Shown: positions 1 to 6,758 of the stretch, piece after piece
Numbering within the stretch: position 1 is the stretch's first letter
How the letters are laid out: every line of letters begins with the position of its first letter
From: Bacteroidota bacterium
GTDB taxonomy: Bacteria > Bacteroidota > Bacteroidia > Flavobacteriales > Weeksellaceae
DNA length: 22,440 bases
NCBI GenBank assembly: GCA_023433225.1
Contig: JAEZDQ010000140.1
Span: forward strand, 1-22,440
Direction: 5' to 3'
The notes under the pieces: generated by a model
Databases searched by the model: none
The model's input: only the letters and a program-made list of their open reading frames with translations
What the model was told of the DNA's origin: nothing
Made by a program: the position numbers and the translations under genes

Positions 1-95
1 GGACAGGCCCATGCTGCAAGGAGGCAGAAAAGCAAATATGTGGAACGGGTTTTTAACATTACATCATTGACAAATTTAGAATTCTTAATCAGAGT

Positions 96-122
96 AAAAA
101 TACCCTACGTAGGGTATTTTTT
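96..122. promoter_or_regulatory. Perfect palindrome, operator-like or bidirectional terminator
   Basis: Positions 101-116 read TACCCTACGTAGGGTA, an exact palindrome, extended by five A on the left and six T on the right. With no loop it is a better protein-binding site than a hairpin, although the T-run would also suit a terminator for something entering from the left. Its centre is about 73 bp before the start codon of the outer-membrane protein at 182. A relative with the same half-sites lies at 6170-6193. The regulator is not identified. Confidence 0.5.
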
Positions 123-181
123 CACGTTCAGCATTTTAGGAACTTGCACTCATCCTTTAAAACACTTTTAATTTAAGCAAA

Positions 182-847
182 ATGAAAAAAACAATTACAA
201 AGAAAATGAGTCTCCTGCTCTTAGTTTTTATCTCAGGAATTTGGGTCAGGGCCCAAGACAATGAGAGCCATTTCGGCCTGAAGGCCGGTATGAATATGGC
301 CGGGCTTTCGGACTTGGAGCTTGGTGCAGATGCGGAACAGAAAATGCGGTTTTCCTTCGCCGGAGGTTTGTTTTTCAATCAGGAAATCAACAGTAAAAAC
401 AGCATTCATGTAGAAGCACTTTATAGCTATCAGGGAGCGGATGTCCGTTGGGAGGACGAGCCGGACGAAGTTCTCCGGATGGATTACATCACCGTGCCCG
501 TTTATTTCCGTCATCATTTTAAAGAAAACCGGGCATTTAGTATCCAGTTAGGTGTTCAGGCCGCATTTCTGGCAAACGGACAGGTAAAAGTCACGGAAGG
601 TACCGACAGCGAGTCGTATGAACTCAACGAGTATTTCGCTTCTAAAGGTACGGACATGAAAGTAAAAACCTTTGATTTGGGTGTAAGTGCCGGGTTGGGT
701 TTCGGGTTTGGTATGTTTTCCACCATTACCCTGACTTATACCCATGGACTTATGGATGTTTTTGAAGGTCCCGATGCGCCGGAAGGGGCAAAAAATTACC
801 TGATTCAGTTGGGCTTATGCATTCCACTGACTTCCAACAGTTATTGA
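182..847 (+). CDS. Outer-membrane beta-barrel protein (PorT/OmpX-like)
   Basis: This 221-residue protein has a signal peptide (residues 1-25, ending in VRAQ). The body begins with the typical barrel opening FGLKAGMNMAGLS and alternates hydrophobic and polar residues, with glycine-rich turns such as GVSAGLGFGFGM. The length and pattern match the outer-membrane beta-barrel domain family common in Bacteroidota (about 8 strands), so it should sit in the outer membrane. Ligand and role are unknown. It is the first gene of the accessory locus and follows a perfect palindrome at 96-122 that may control it. The reading frame after its TGA continues in the same phase into a fragment of an unrelated secreted family (848-955). 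The start at 182 is the first ATG before the signal peptide. Confidence 0.75.
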   Translation: MKKTITKKMSLLLLVFISGIWVRAQDNESHFGLKAGMNMAGLSDLELGADAEQKMRFSFAGGLFFNQEINSKNSIHVEALYSYQGADVRWEDEPDEVLRMDYITVPVYFRHHFKENRAFSIQLGVQAAFLANGQVKVTEGTDSESYELNEYFASKGTDMKVKTFDLGVSAGLGFGFGMFSTITLTYTHGLMDVFEGPDAPEGAKNYLIQLGLCIPLTSNSY

Positions 848-955
848 GCACGACGAAAAGAAAATCTTACAGAAAATATAGCTAATGCATTGATTCGTCT
901 GGCCGGATTTTGTGAGAAAAACAATAAAAGCGATAAAACAGGCTTGCCGTTTTAA
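848..955 (+). pseudogene. C-terminal remnant of the EETIAW/LATFC secreted family
   Basis: In the frame of the upstream gene, directly after its stop, the DNA encodes a 35-residue tail with no start codon, ending at TAA 953-955. Residues from about 866 to 919 read LTENIANALIRLAGFCEKN. This lines up with the C-termini of three full-length genes nearby: LAERMAKALNHLATFCESD in the gene at 1794, LAEEITEKLNHLATFCEEE in the gene at 5602, and ERMIKALLYLATFCDEG in the gene at 4577. It therefore looks like the 3' end of a fourth family member whose 5' part was lost, perhaps when the barrel gene was joined to it. Readthrough of the TGA would attach it to the barrel protein, but nothing shows that this happens. 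Confidence 0.55.
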
Positions 956-986
956 TAATAAAATTAGCCATATTAAAATAAATATT

Positions 987-1778
987 ATGAAAAAATTTAC
1001 GATTACCCTTGTCTTAATGATTGTGTCATTAACCACATTAGATGCCCAATATGCCGCTTTGGCTATCGATCAAATTGCCGGCAAACGATACGGTTGGGCG
1101 GTTGAGTATGAAACACAGTCAGAAGCAGATCAAAGAGCTTTAACCGAATGTGAAAAAAACGGAGGTGAATGCCATGTCGTCCTGCGTTTTGAAGGAGGTT
1201 GCGGAGCCTATGTTGTAGAGCGGGGCAACAACAGTTTATACGGTTGGGGAACCGCAAGCACAAAAGCGGAAGCCGAAACACGGGCTATGCAGGAAGCCCG
1301 GGCCATAGGCGGAAAAGATTTGGTCGTACGGGTGTGGGGCTGCAATGGAGGTGAGCTTTTAAATTCAGAAGAAGGAGAAGAAATGCGTAAAGGGATTTTT
1401 TATTTTCATTTTACCTATTCCGACTATTGGAAACGCGCTTTTATTTCTGACCTGATGTATGAACCGGGAATTGCAACAAAATCCGGAGGTAAGTGGACAT
1501 ATACCTCTGATGCCGAATCTGCACTAACGCCCAAAGCTGACCAGTTCATGGATTTTGTGGAAGAAAACCTCTATGGCTATTTAGGTGAATACAAAGACGA
1601 AGCTTACACAAGGGTATCATTGGACTGGGAAGGCATGAACGAAGTTAAAAACAATAATTCAGCACTCGACATGAGTCTTGCCGACAGAAAAAGCAGGGTC
1701 GAAAAAGGAATTCAATCCATCATTCAACAAATGGAAGACGATGGATATGAAATCATCAAGGTAAATATAAAAGATTAA
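987..1778 (+). CDS. Secreted DUF4189-like protein
   Basis: This 263-residue exported protein has a signal peptide (residues 1-20, LTTLDA before QYAALAID). The ATG at 987 is preferred over the in-frame ATG at 912 because it starts directly at the signal peptide. The 25 extra residues would come from DNA that overlaps the family remnant. Residues 21-120 resemble the DUF4189 pattern: AALAIDQIAGKRYGWAVEY, then alternating segments with A-rich helices, GWGTASTKAEAE, and cysteines at 55, 62, 72 and 119. The C-terminal half (about 130-263) is not recognised and is rich in charged and aromatic residues. DUF4189 proteins are small periplasmic or secreted proteins of unknown biochemical role. Domain assignment is from pattern memory and is moderate. 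Confidence 0.6.
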   Translation: MKKFTITLVLMIVSLTTLDAQYAALAIDQIAGKRYGWAVEYETQSEADQRALTECEKNGGECHVVLRFEGGCGAYVVERGNNSLYGWGTASTKAEAETRAMQEARAIGGKDLVVRVWGCNGGELLNSEEGEEMRKGIFYFHFTYSDYWKRAFISDLMYEPGIATKSGGKWTYTSDAESALTPKADQFMDFVEENLYGYLGEYKDEAYTRVSLDWEGMNEVKNNNSALDMSLADRKSRVEKGIQSIIQQMEDDGYEIIKVNIKD

Positions 1779-1793
1779 TCAAATTCTATAAAA

Positions 1794-2261
1794 ATGAAAA
1801 CAACAATCACCATTTTAACCCTCTGCCTGTTCATATTTGCAGGCACACAAAGCGCGCAGGCGCAGACCCAAGAAGAAACCATTGCGTGGATAAAGGAAAC
1901 ACTTGAAAAATATGGAGAAAAAACTTATAGTTACTATGCAGATGTGCAAGTCAGTCCATGTAAAATTAGCTGGGTTAAAGTCGATGTAGATGATGAATGG
2001 GGTATGAACATTCCTTCGGATTATTATGTCATAGACCTCAATATGGGAGGAAGCTGGAAAGCCGGTGAAAATGGCCAACACGTTGCCGCGGAATCAAGTG
2101 TAGTTAAATACTTCTCTTTTAATACTGCCATTGGAGAGTTTGAAGAGAAGGAATATATGAAAGTGAAATTTTTTCCAATCGGATCTGCTGAAAATGAACT
2201 CGCTGAACGTATGGCAAAAGCCCTCAATCATCTGGCTACCTTTTGTGAAAGCGATGAATAA
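1794..2261 (+). CDS. Secreted protein, EETIAW/VSPCxIS/LATFC family, copy A
   Basis: This 155-residue exported protein has a signal peptide (residues 1-23, ending TQSAQA). The mature part begins QTQEETIAWIKETLEKYG. It has the family signature VSPCKISW at 53-60 with a single conserved cysteine, and ends with KALNHLATFCESDE, where a second cysteine lies close to the C-terminus. Two full paralogues (4577 and 5602) and one fragment (848-955) lie in the same 6 kb. I recognise similar small hypothetical proteins in Bacteroidota but no named domain. The two conserved cysteines could form a disulfide in the periplasm, which is inference. The first 100 or so bases are almost identical to those of the copy at 4577. 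The gene begins 15 bp after the previous stop, so co-transcription is likely. Confidence 0.7.
   Translation: MKTTITILTLCLFIFAGTQSAQAQTQEETIAWIKETLEKYGEKTYSYYADVQVSPCKISWVKVDVDDEWGMNIPSDYYVIDLNMGGSWKAGENGQHVAAESSVVKYFSFNTAIGEFEEKEYMKVKFFPIGSAENELAERMAKALNHLATFCESDE
1804..1864 (+). repeat. Signal-peptide DNA repeat, copy A
   Basis: This 61-bp segment encodes most of the signal peptide of the gene at 1794. It recurs at 4096-4156 (4 differences) and 4587-4647 (7 differences). Identity with the 4587 copy continues beyond the segment: 1857-1897 is identical base for base to 4640-4680 (41 bp). Confidence 0.85.
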
Positions 2262-2277
2262 TTAAAACTTAAATACA

Positions 2278-2592
2278 ATGAAAAATCTTTTAAAAAAAAT
2301 CAAATTCATAAGCATACTGCTTGCCACTATTTTGCTTGCTTCTTCCTGTTCAGAGGACAGTTGCAACAAAGCCCTATTGTCCTTTAACAACCATTTGGAC
2401 TATAAAATAGAAGTAAAAATATATGGGTTGTATATCACTGAAACCATAGAGCCCGGGGGAAGCATAACCGTTGAGGTCGAACCCTATGCATCCTACGCAT
2501 ATGTCGTTCAAGAATTCTATTCCGGAACAATCCTGATCGACGATGAAATTACCGTAGATGATTGCACCTCATTGGGAATCGATATCAATTAA
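2278..2592 (+). CDS. Small lipoprotein, unknown function
   Basis: The 104-residue product starts with a charged n-region and a hydrophobic stretch ending in a lipobox (LLASSC, lipid-carrying Cys at about 24), so it should be a lipoprotein. The residues after the Cys (SEDSCNK) are mildly acidic. The mature part of about 80 residues contains two further cysteines, one near the start and one near the C-terminus (VDDCTSLG). Alternating polar/hydrophobic segments (YKIEVKIYGLY, GSITVEVEPYASYAYVV) suggest a small beta-sandwich. No family was recognised. It begins 16 bp after the preceding gene on the same strand. Confidence 0.65.
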   Translation: MKNLLKKIKFISILLATILLASSCSEDSCNKALLSFNNHLDYKIEVKIYGLYITETIEPGGSITVEVEPYASYAYVVQEFYSGTILIDDEITVDDCTSLGIDIN

Positions 2593-2693
2593 CCGTATTC
2601 AGGAATCAAAGCCAAAGCCGGAATTCCATCACCAAAATGAAGATAAAACAGGTTAAAAAAACATGAAATTTTTGACACATAAATAAAAATAAA

Positions 2694-3650
2694 ATGAAAA
2701 ATGCAATTTTCTTTTCAAATCTTTTCCTCACGTTATTGAGCTTTCAGTTAGTTCAAGCACAAACTGAAACAATCTTGGTACATAGCGATGAACCTTCAGA
2801 TGGTTTATATATCATTTCCGATGTAAATAAAGAAAAATTCGGTTATGCCCGGTATGATGAGGAGCGTGAAATTTATGTAGAAGTCATACCCGAAAAATAT
2901 GAAGACGCACATGATGTCTTTCATGGATTGGCTCAAGTGAAACAAAACGGGAAATGGGGGGCGATAGATATTAATGAAAAGACAATCATCCCTTTCAAAT
3001 ACGATTATATGCGCCCTTTTAGCGAGAGTTATTTAGGTCTGGCCTGGGTAAGTATGAATAACAAACAAGGTTACATAAACACTGGTGGGCGTGAAATTAT
3101 TCCTGTCAAATATGACGATGTGGATGATACCTATAAGCGCTTGGATAGTGTAGAGTTACATGCCGTGAAAAACAATGGTAAGTGGGGAGCTCTAAATGGA
3201 CATGGACGCGAAGTCATTTCTTTAAAATATGATTTAATTTCTTATGGTTATGATGATATGATTCCCGCAGTTCTCAATGATAAATGGGGAGTGTTAGACC
3301 GCACCGGAGAGACGATTATTCCATTTCAGTATGATCATATTACTGCTGTCGGCAATCAGTCGGGATGGCTTGAAGTGCAATTGAATGAAAAATATGGGCT
3401 TTTAAATAAAGATGGTGATATTGTCGTGCCTCTCAATTTTGATAATATCAATAGTCATCCGGAAGTAAAGATGATATTAATAGAGTTAAATGGTAAATGG
3501 GGGTTTTATAACGAACGTGGAAAGGAGGTCATCGCCCCCAAGTTTGAAAAAATCCCTATAATTATCAATGGTTTTTTCAACGTAACAGAAAATGGTAACG
3601 ATTATTTAATAGATTCCAACGGTGTTCCACAAAGGGAGTATGTAAAGTAA
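2694..3650 (+). CDS. Secreted WG-repeat protein
   Basis: This 318-residue protein has a signal peptide (1-22, ending LVQA) and at least six WG (KWG) beta-repeats, each about 36-50 residues apart. Examples are NGKWGAIDINEKTIIPFKYD at 85-104, NNKQGYINTGGREIIPVKYD at 122-141, NGKWGALNGHGREVISLKYD at 161-180, NDKWGVLDRTGETIIPFQYD at 195-214, NEKYGLLNKDGDIVVPLNFD at 231-250 and NGKWGFYNERGKEVIAPKFE at 266-285. WG-repeat proteins are common in Bacteroidota and probably form a repetitive beta-fold that binds partners; no enzymatic role is known. The TAA at 3648-3650 is followed in the same frame by 414 bases coding for YwqK/MORN-like repeats with no good start, so this ORF may be the N-terminal part of an interrupted longer gene. 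Confidence 0.8.
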   Translation: MKNAIFFSNLFLTLLSFQLVQAQTETILVHSDEPSDGLYIISDVNKEKFGYARYDEEREIYVEVIPEKYEDAHDVFHGLAQVKQNGKWGAIDINEKTIIPFKYDYMRPFSESYLGLAWVSMNNKQGYINTGGREIIPVKYDDVDDTYKRLDSVELHAVKNNGKWGALNGHGREVISLKYDLISYGYDDMIPAVLNDKWGVLDRTGETIIPFQYDHITAVGNQSGWLEVQLNEKYGLLNKDGDIVVPLNFDNINSHPEVKMILIELNGKWGFYNERGKEVIAPKFEKIPIIINGFFNVTENGNDYLIDSNGVPQREYVK

Positions 3651-4064
3651 TTTTGGAATAACGATGCTCAGATAGAAATACAGGGTCAATATGATGAAAA
3701 CTGGAAAAAGACGGGAGAGTGGAAAGAATACTATGCGAACGGACAATTAAAAAACAGTCATCATTATTTAAATGATAAAAAGCACGGCGTTTTTAAAAGG
3801 TACTACGAAGATGGCACCTTGTGGATGCACTTGGACAAATACGTCAATGACAAATATGAAGGGCAATGGAAATCCTACCACAACAATGGCAAGCCCTGGA
3901 CATTTGTTCAGTATGCTCGGGATAAAAAAAACGGGGAATTTATAAATTATTATGACAATGGCAATGTTGAGAGAAGGGGTATTTATACCAATGACGAAGA
4001 AACCGGTGAGTGGAAATTTTACAATGAAGATGGTAGTTTAAAAGAAACTAAAAATTTTAATTAA
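3651..4064 (+). pseudogene. YwqK/MORN-like repeat protein without a proper start
   Basis: Reading from just after the WG-gene stop, in the same frame, 137 codons are open to a TAA at 4062-4064. The product has about five YwqK/MORN-type repeats: KTGEWKEYYANGQLKN, KHGVFKRYYEDGTLWM, YEGQWKSYHNNGKPWT, KNGEFINYYDNGNVER and TGEWKFYNEDGSLKET. The first in-frame ATG (3819) would cut off the first two repeats, and no in-frame ATG lies between 3651 and 3819. It is therefore either the 3' part of a WG-YwqK fusion split by one nonsense codon, or a 5'-truncated gene joined to the WG gene by deletion. A short product starting at 3819 (81 residues) remains possible. Related proteins are annotated as YwqK-family antitoxins, a label that should not be taken as proven function. 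Confidence 0.6.
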
Positions 4065-4076
4065 TTTATTAAAAAC

Positions 4077-4496
4077 ATGTTAGCAACGAAAAAGGCAATC
4101 ACAATTTTAAGCCTCTGCCTGTTCATATTCGCAGGCACACAAAGCGCACAGGCGCAAGAATACGGCGATAAGGTATATGGCTTTGGCTATGCCTACAGCG
4201 TCGAAAACAAGGTGCTCTACATCAGCAATATCGTAGAGGGCGTGCAGGACAGTGACATTTATCTGCCGGCCAGCGGTACCGATTTGGGCAACCAATGGCA
4301 TGACTATTTCAAAGCCCAAGTTGATAATTACAGCCGGTACCATATTGACCGAACCGGATTTATAGGCAAAAAAGTAAGCAGCTATAACAAAATAGATGAA
4401 AAACGTACCCAAATGATAGGCGAATACCGCCAAAACGGTTACGACATCCACTTCCTTGACTATTTCCGGTTCCGCAAAACCAAGTACGGTGAGTAA
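4077..4496 (+). CDS. Secreted hypothetical protein with borrowed signal peptide
   Basis: The 139-residue product has a signal peptide (residues 1-26, ending QSAQAQ) that is nearly the same, in DNA and protein, as in the genes at 1794 and 4577. The mature protein (EYGDKVYGFGYAYSVENKV onward, about 113 residues) shows none of that family's signature motifs. It is rich in tyrosine and charged residues, has no cysteine in the mature part and ends DYFRFRKTKYGE. No family was recognised. The gene starts 12 bp after the preceding open frame. The first ATG at 4077 gives MLATKKAITILS; the A/T-rich start differs from the paralogues, so the junction with the shared segment lies at about 4096. Confidence 0.65.
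   Translation: MLATKKAITILSLCLFIFAGTQSAQAQEYGDKVYGFGYAYSVENKVLYISNIVEGVQDSDIYLPASGTDLGNQWHDYFKAQVDNYSRYHIDRTGFIGKKVSSYNKIDEKRTQMIGEYRQNGYDIHFLDYFRFRKTKYGE
4096..4156 (+). repeat. Signal-peptide DNA repeat, mosaic copy
   Basis: Copies A (1804-1864) and B (4587-4647) differ at seven sites. At sites 1-2 this copy carries the B base, at sites 3-6 the A base and at site 7 the B base again, plus one private change. Such a B-A-B block pattern is what gene conversion between neighbouring copies leaves behind. Confidence 0.8.
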
Positions 4497-4576
4497 TTCA
4501 ACTCACGTCCTTGTTAGAGACAGCGACAAGGAGAATAAGCAAACAATATTATTTAAACTTTTTAAAAAAAAGAACA

Positions 4577-5023
4577 ATGAAAACAACAATCACAATTTTA
4601 AGCATTTGCCTATTCATCTTTGCAGGCACACAAAGCGCACAGGCGCAGACCCAAGAAGAAACCATTGCGTGGATAAAGGAGAAACTGGAGAAGTATGGGG
4701 GAGGGTATTTTGACAGTTACTTTAAAGATGTACAGGTAAGCCCCTGTAAAATTAGTTATGTTGAAGGTAGTTTGTCTTGGGAAAGTTATTATTCGAAGAG
4801 CTTTAACCCAAGTACGGTAAAAGAATGGAAGGTTAATAGTGATAAGAGGTCCATTTTTGCAGATACTAAGGCTATTCGTAGCGTTAGAAATTTGGATGGT
4901 GATGTTAATATGAGATCACACATTTGGCTCATAAACGGCGAATCTGATATCCACGAGCGTATGATAAAGGCGTTGTTGTATTTGGCTACTTTTTGCGATG
5001 AAGGGAAGAATGAAACTTTTTAG
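4577..5023 (+). CDS. Secreted protein, EETIAW/VSPCxIS/LATFC family, copy B
   Basis: This 148-residue exported protein starts at ATG 4577. An in-frame ATG at 4511 would add 22 residues before the signal peptide and is rejected. Signal peptide 1-23 is followed by QTQEETIAWIKEKLEKYGGG, the signature VSPCKISY (54-61) and the C-terminal motif ERMIKALLYLATFCDEG. The N-terminal 35 residues are almost identical to copy A, while the middle (residues 62-120) has diverged strongly. That contrast suggests that the 5' end is being exchanged or homogenised while the middle diversifies. Function is unknown. An 80-bp gap precedes the gene, with an imperfect stem (TCCTTGT 4508-4514 with ACAAGGA 4526-4532) but no T-run. 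Confidence 0.7.
   Translation: MKTTITILSICLFIFAGTQSAQAQTQEETIAWIKEKLEKYGGGYFDSYFKDVQVSPCKISYVEGSLSWESYYSKSFNPSTVKEWKVNSDKRSIFADTKAIRSVRNLDGDVNMRSHIWLINGESDIHERMIKALLYLATFCDEGKNETF
4587..4647 (+). repeat. Signal-peptide DNA repeat, copy B
   Basis: This is the third copy of the 61-bp signal-peptide segment (see 1804-1864 and 4096-4156). Beyond it, 4640-4680 matches 1857-1897 exactly over 41 bp, including the codons for TQEETIAWIK. Confidence 0.85.
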
Positions 5024-5065
5024 ATAGCTATAAAATTATCAATTAACTTTTCAAAATTAAAAATT

Positions 5066-5599
5066 ATGAAAGCAAATAACTTACGGATTTCAATAATAGT
5101 GTTTCTGCTTATGGCAGGAGCAGCCAGCTATGCGCAAGATAGAAGCCCCTGCGATAAAGTGAAAGAGTCCTCAAAAAAAGTGAATGTCAAAAAGCAGGCA
5201 GAACAATATGCCCGAAAATACAAAAATTCATCTACTGCTTCGGCTGAAATCAAAGAGGAGGTGAAGCAGGAATACATCTACCTGCAAGAGGAGTACAATA
5301 AAATTTTTGAAGAAATAAAAAATGATATTGCAAACGGATACCTATTTATTGGAGAAAGGCAGTTGTGTAAAACAGATTATTTTTCGAAATTGGAAAAACT
5401 GGATAAGAAAACCAATGAATTCCTATTTAAGGACAGGGACATTTCCAGCACCAAAAATAACAAATCAGTTTCTATCGACTGGCCCGAGCTATTGATTTCA
5501 GCTTTAACGTGGATTATTGAAAAAGCAGAAAACGCTGCACAGACCAATGCAGATAAATTTTATGAAAAAGTAGCGTGGAAAACTTATAGTGAGCTTTAA
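5066..5599 (+). CDS. Secreted lysine-rich helical protein, unknown
   Basis: The 177-residue product has a signal peptide (1-23, AGAASYA before QDRSP). The mature part is very rich in Lys and Glu, with long helix-forming stretches (VKKQAEQYARKYKN, EIKEEVKQEYIYLQEEYNKI) suggesting a coiled coil or helical bundle. Two cysteines (near mature residue 6 and in RQLCKTDYF) may pair. A conserved-looking hydrophobic segment, WPELLISALTWIIEKA, lies near the C-terminus. No family was recognised. Its stop is 2 bp before the ATG of the next gene, so the two are almost certainly co-transcribed. Confidence 0.6.
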   Translation: MKANNLRISIIVFLLMAGAASYAQDRSPCDKVKESSKKVNVKKQAEQYARKYKNSSTASAEIKEEVKQEYIYLQEEYNKIFEEIKNDIANGYLFIGERQLCKTDYFSKLEKLDKKTNEFLFKDRDISSTKNNKSVSIDWPELLISALTWIIEKAENAAQTNADKFYEKVAWKTYSEL

Positions 5600-5601
5600 A
5601 A

Positions 5602-6045
5602 ATGAAACCAGTCAAAGCATTCAGTACTGCTCTGCTGCTCTTTACCGTTGTCGCCTTTGCGCAGACAAAGGAAGAAACCGTCGCCTGGCTCCATGAAAAG
5701 CTGAGCGCAAGTATTTATGTAGAAGAAAACTGGTCTGTAAAAAACCTGGAAGTAAGCCCCTGCGAAATAAGCTGGACAACGGAAAGTCAGGAAGAATATG
5801 AACACGGCCATTCTTATGTATTTACCTCATTTAACCCGGCACAGGCGGGAAGCTGGAGCAGCCGGGACAACCTCATCCTGTCAGAAACGGAAATCGTTTA
5901 TTCAAGGGACTATTCGGGAAACAGAGGCTCTTATGTGGAACACGGACTGAGCGTATTTATCCTAAAAAAAGGAAGCGAAGGGCTTGCCGAAGAAATCACA
6001 GAAAAACTAAACCACCTGGCTACGTTTTGCGAAGAGGAAGAATGA
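5602..6045 (+). CDS. Secreted protein, EETIAW/VSPCxIS/LATFC family, copy C
   Basis: This 147-residue exported protein has a different signal peptide (1-20, TVVAFA) from copies A and B, then QTKEETVAWLHEKLSASIY, the signature VSPCEISW (51-58), FNPAQAGSWSSRDN and the C-terminal motif EKLNHLATFCEEEE. The two cysteines of the family are conserved. It keeps the family shape without the shared signal-peptide DNA, so it is the most independent of the three copies. It follows the previous stop by 2 bp. Its own stop overlaps a possible small ORF (ATGA at 6042-6045). Function is unknown. Confidence 0.7.
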   Translation: MKPVKAFSTALLLFTVVAFAQTKEETVAWLHEKLSASIYVEENWSVKNLEVSPCEISWTTESQEEYEHGHSYVFTSFNPAQAGSWSSRDNLILSETEIVYSRDYSGNRGSYVEHGLSVFILKKGSEGLAEEITEKLNHLATFCEEEE

Positions 6046-6197
6046 ACCTATGTGCGTGTCCCGTACAAGAACACAAGAAAAGCGACAATTATTCATTAGA
6101 GGTAGACAGAAAAATTATTATACTGGCAAGTCATTTTAGAGAAGTTTCTGATAGTTCACGAGGCTTTAAAAAATACCTAGAAAAGGGTATTTTATAA
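6042..6197 (+). CDS. Possible small ORF, 51 residues
   Basis: An ATG at 6042 overlaps the stop of the previous gene (ATGA) and opens a frame of 51 codons ending at TAA 6195-6197. The product starts MNLCACPVQEHKKSDNYSLE and ends FKKYLEKGIL. Its composition is protein-like, with a hydrophobic core stretch RKIIILA, but there is no signal peptide and no recognised family. The 3' end coincides with the inverted repeat at 6170-6193, which argues either for a regulatory element there or against coding. It could be a degraded remnant of a longer gene. Confidence 0.25.
   Translation: MNLCACPVQEHKKSDNYSLEVDRKIIILASHFREVSDSSRGFKKYLEKGIL
6170..6193. promoter_or_regulatory. Inverted repeat AAAATACC-N8-GGTATTTT
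   Basis: The arms AAAATACC (6170-6177) and GGTATTTT (6186-6193) are perfect complements with an 8-nt spacer. The same outer half-sites flank the palindrome at 96-122. The centre lies about 64 bp before the ATG at 6246, close to the 73 bp seen for the first site. It could be an operator for a shared regulator or a weak terminator; there is no T-run beyond the arm itself. Confidence 0.4.
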
Positions 6198-6245
6198 ACT
6201 ATACAAAGATTCTAAATTGCACACCGGACACTAAAAATCAATTTT

Positions 6246-6758
6246 ATGAAAAACAAATTATCTTTCAACTCATTCTATTTTTCAGGCGCAGCCTTAATAG
6301 CTTCCATCCTTTTTTCATGCAGCGCAAATCTGATTCCCATAAACTACGGAAACATTACAACACCGGGAATCGTTATCAAAGCGGAAGACGGCTCGTTTGT
6401 CTTGAGCAGTGAAAAATCCTGGACTCCGCCTTTTCAATCTACCATGAGAGACCCGGATGATCATACAGTAATCGGATCTAAAATTACAACCCGTTATGAT
6501 TTTGCCATGGAACTCAATGCAAAAAAAGTAAAAATAAAAACACCTTATTTAGATAAGGAACTTTATGGTGTATTGATGCTGAACAAAGCGATTGAAGGCT
6601 GTGAAGGCCCGGTCACCCGAAGCTACCAGATTTCCATTCCGGAAGAATACGTGCAACAGGCACTGAACGGTCAGGTTTCCGTCTTGTATGAATATTATCA
6701 GTGCGGGAGGCTGAATGCCAAAACCTGGATTCTTTGGATGAGTGATGTACCGTTTTAA
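6246..6758 (+). CDS. Lipoprotein, unknown function
   Basis: This 170-residue product has an n-region and a hydrophobic segment ending in a lipobox (ILFSC, Cys at about 25), so it is a predicted lipoprotein. The mature part contains extended beta-like segments (DGSFVLSSEKSWTPP, ITTRYDFAMELNAKKVKIKT), two cysteines (IEGCEGPV and YYQCGRLN), and ends at DVPF. No family was recognised. The stop and the next ATG overlap by one base (TAATG), so translation of the two is probably coupled and the lipoprotein and the nonapeptide-repeat protein may work together. Confidence 0.65.
   Translation: MKNKLSFNSFYFSGAALIASILFSCSANLIPINYGNITTPGIVIKAEDGSFVLSSEKSWTPPFQSTMRDPDDHTVIGSKITTRYDFAMELNAKKVKIKTPYLDKELYGVLMLNKAIEGCEGPVTRSYQISIPEEYVQQALNGQVSVLYEYYQCGRLNAKTWILWMSDVPF

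Noticed and set aside
1..171. Frame open from the window edge to TAA 169-171, which could be the end of an upstream gene
   Set aside because: It runs straight through the perfect palindrome at 96-122 and its last part has no protein-like pattern. No family was recognised, so no CDS is reported.
912..986. Longer start (ATG 912) for the DUF4189-like gene
   Set aside because: It would put 25 residues before a complete signal peptide and overlap the family remnant in another frame.
4508..4532. 7-bp stem (TCCTTGT/ACAAGGA) as a terminator
   Set aside because: No T-run follows and the loop is 11 nt. It could equally be chance.
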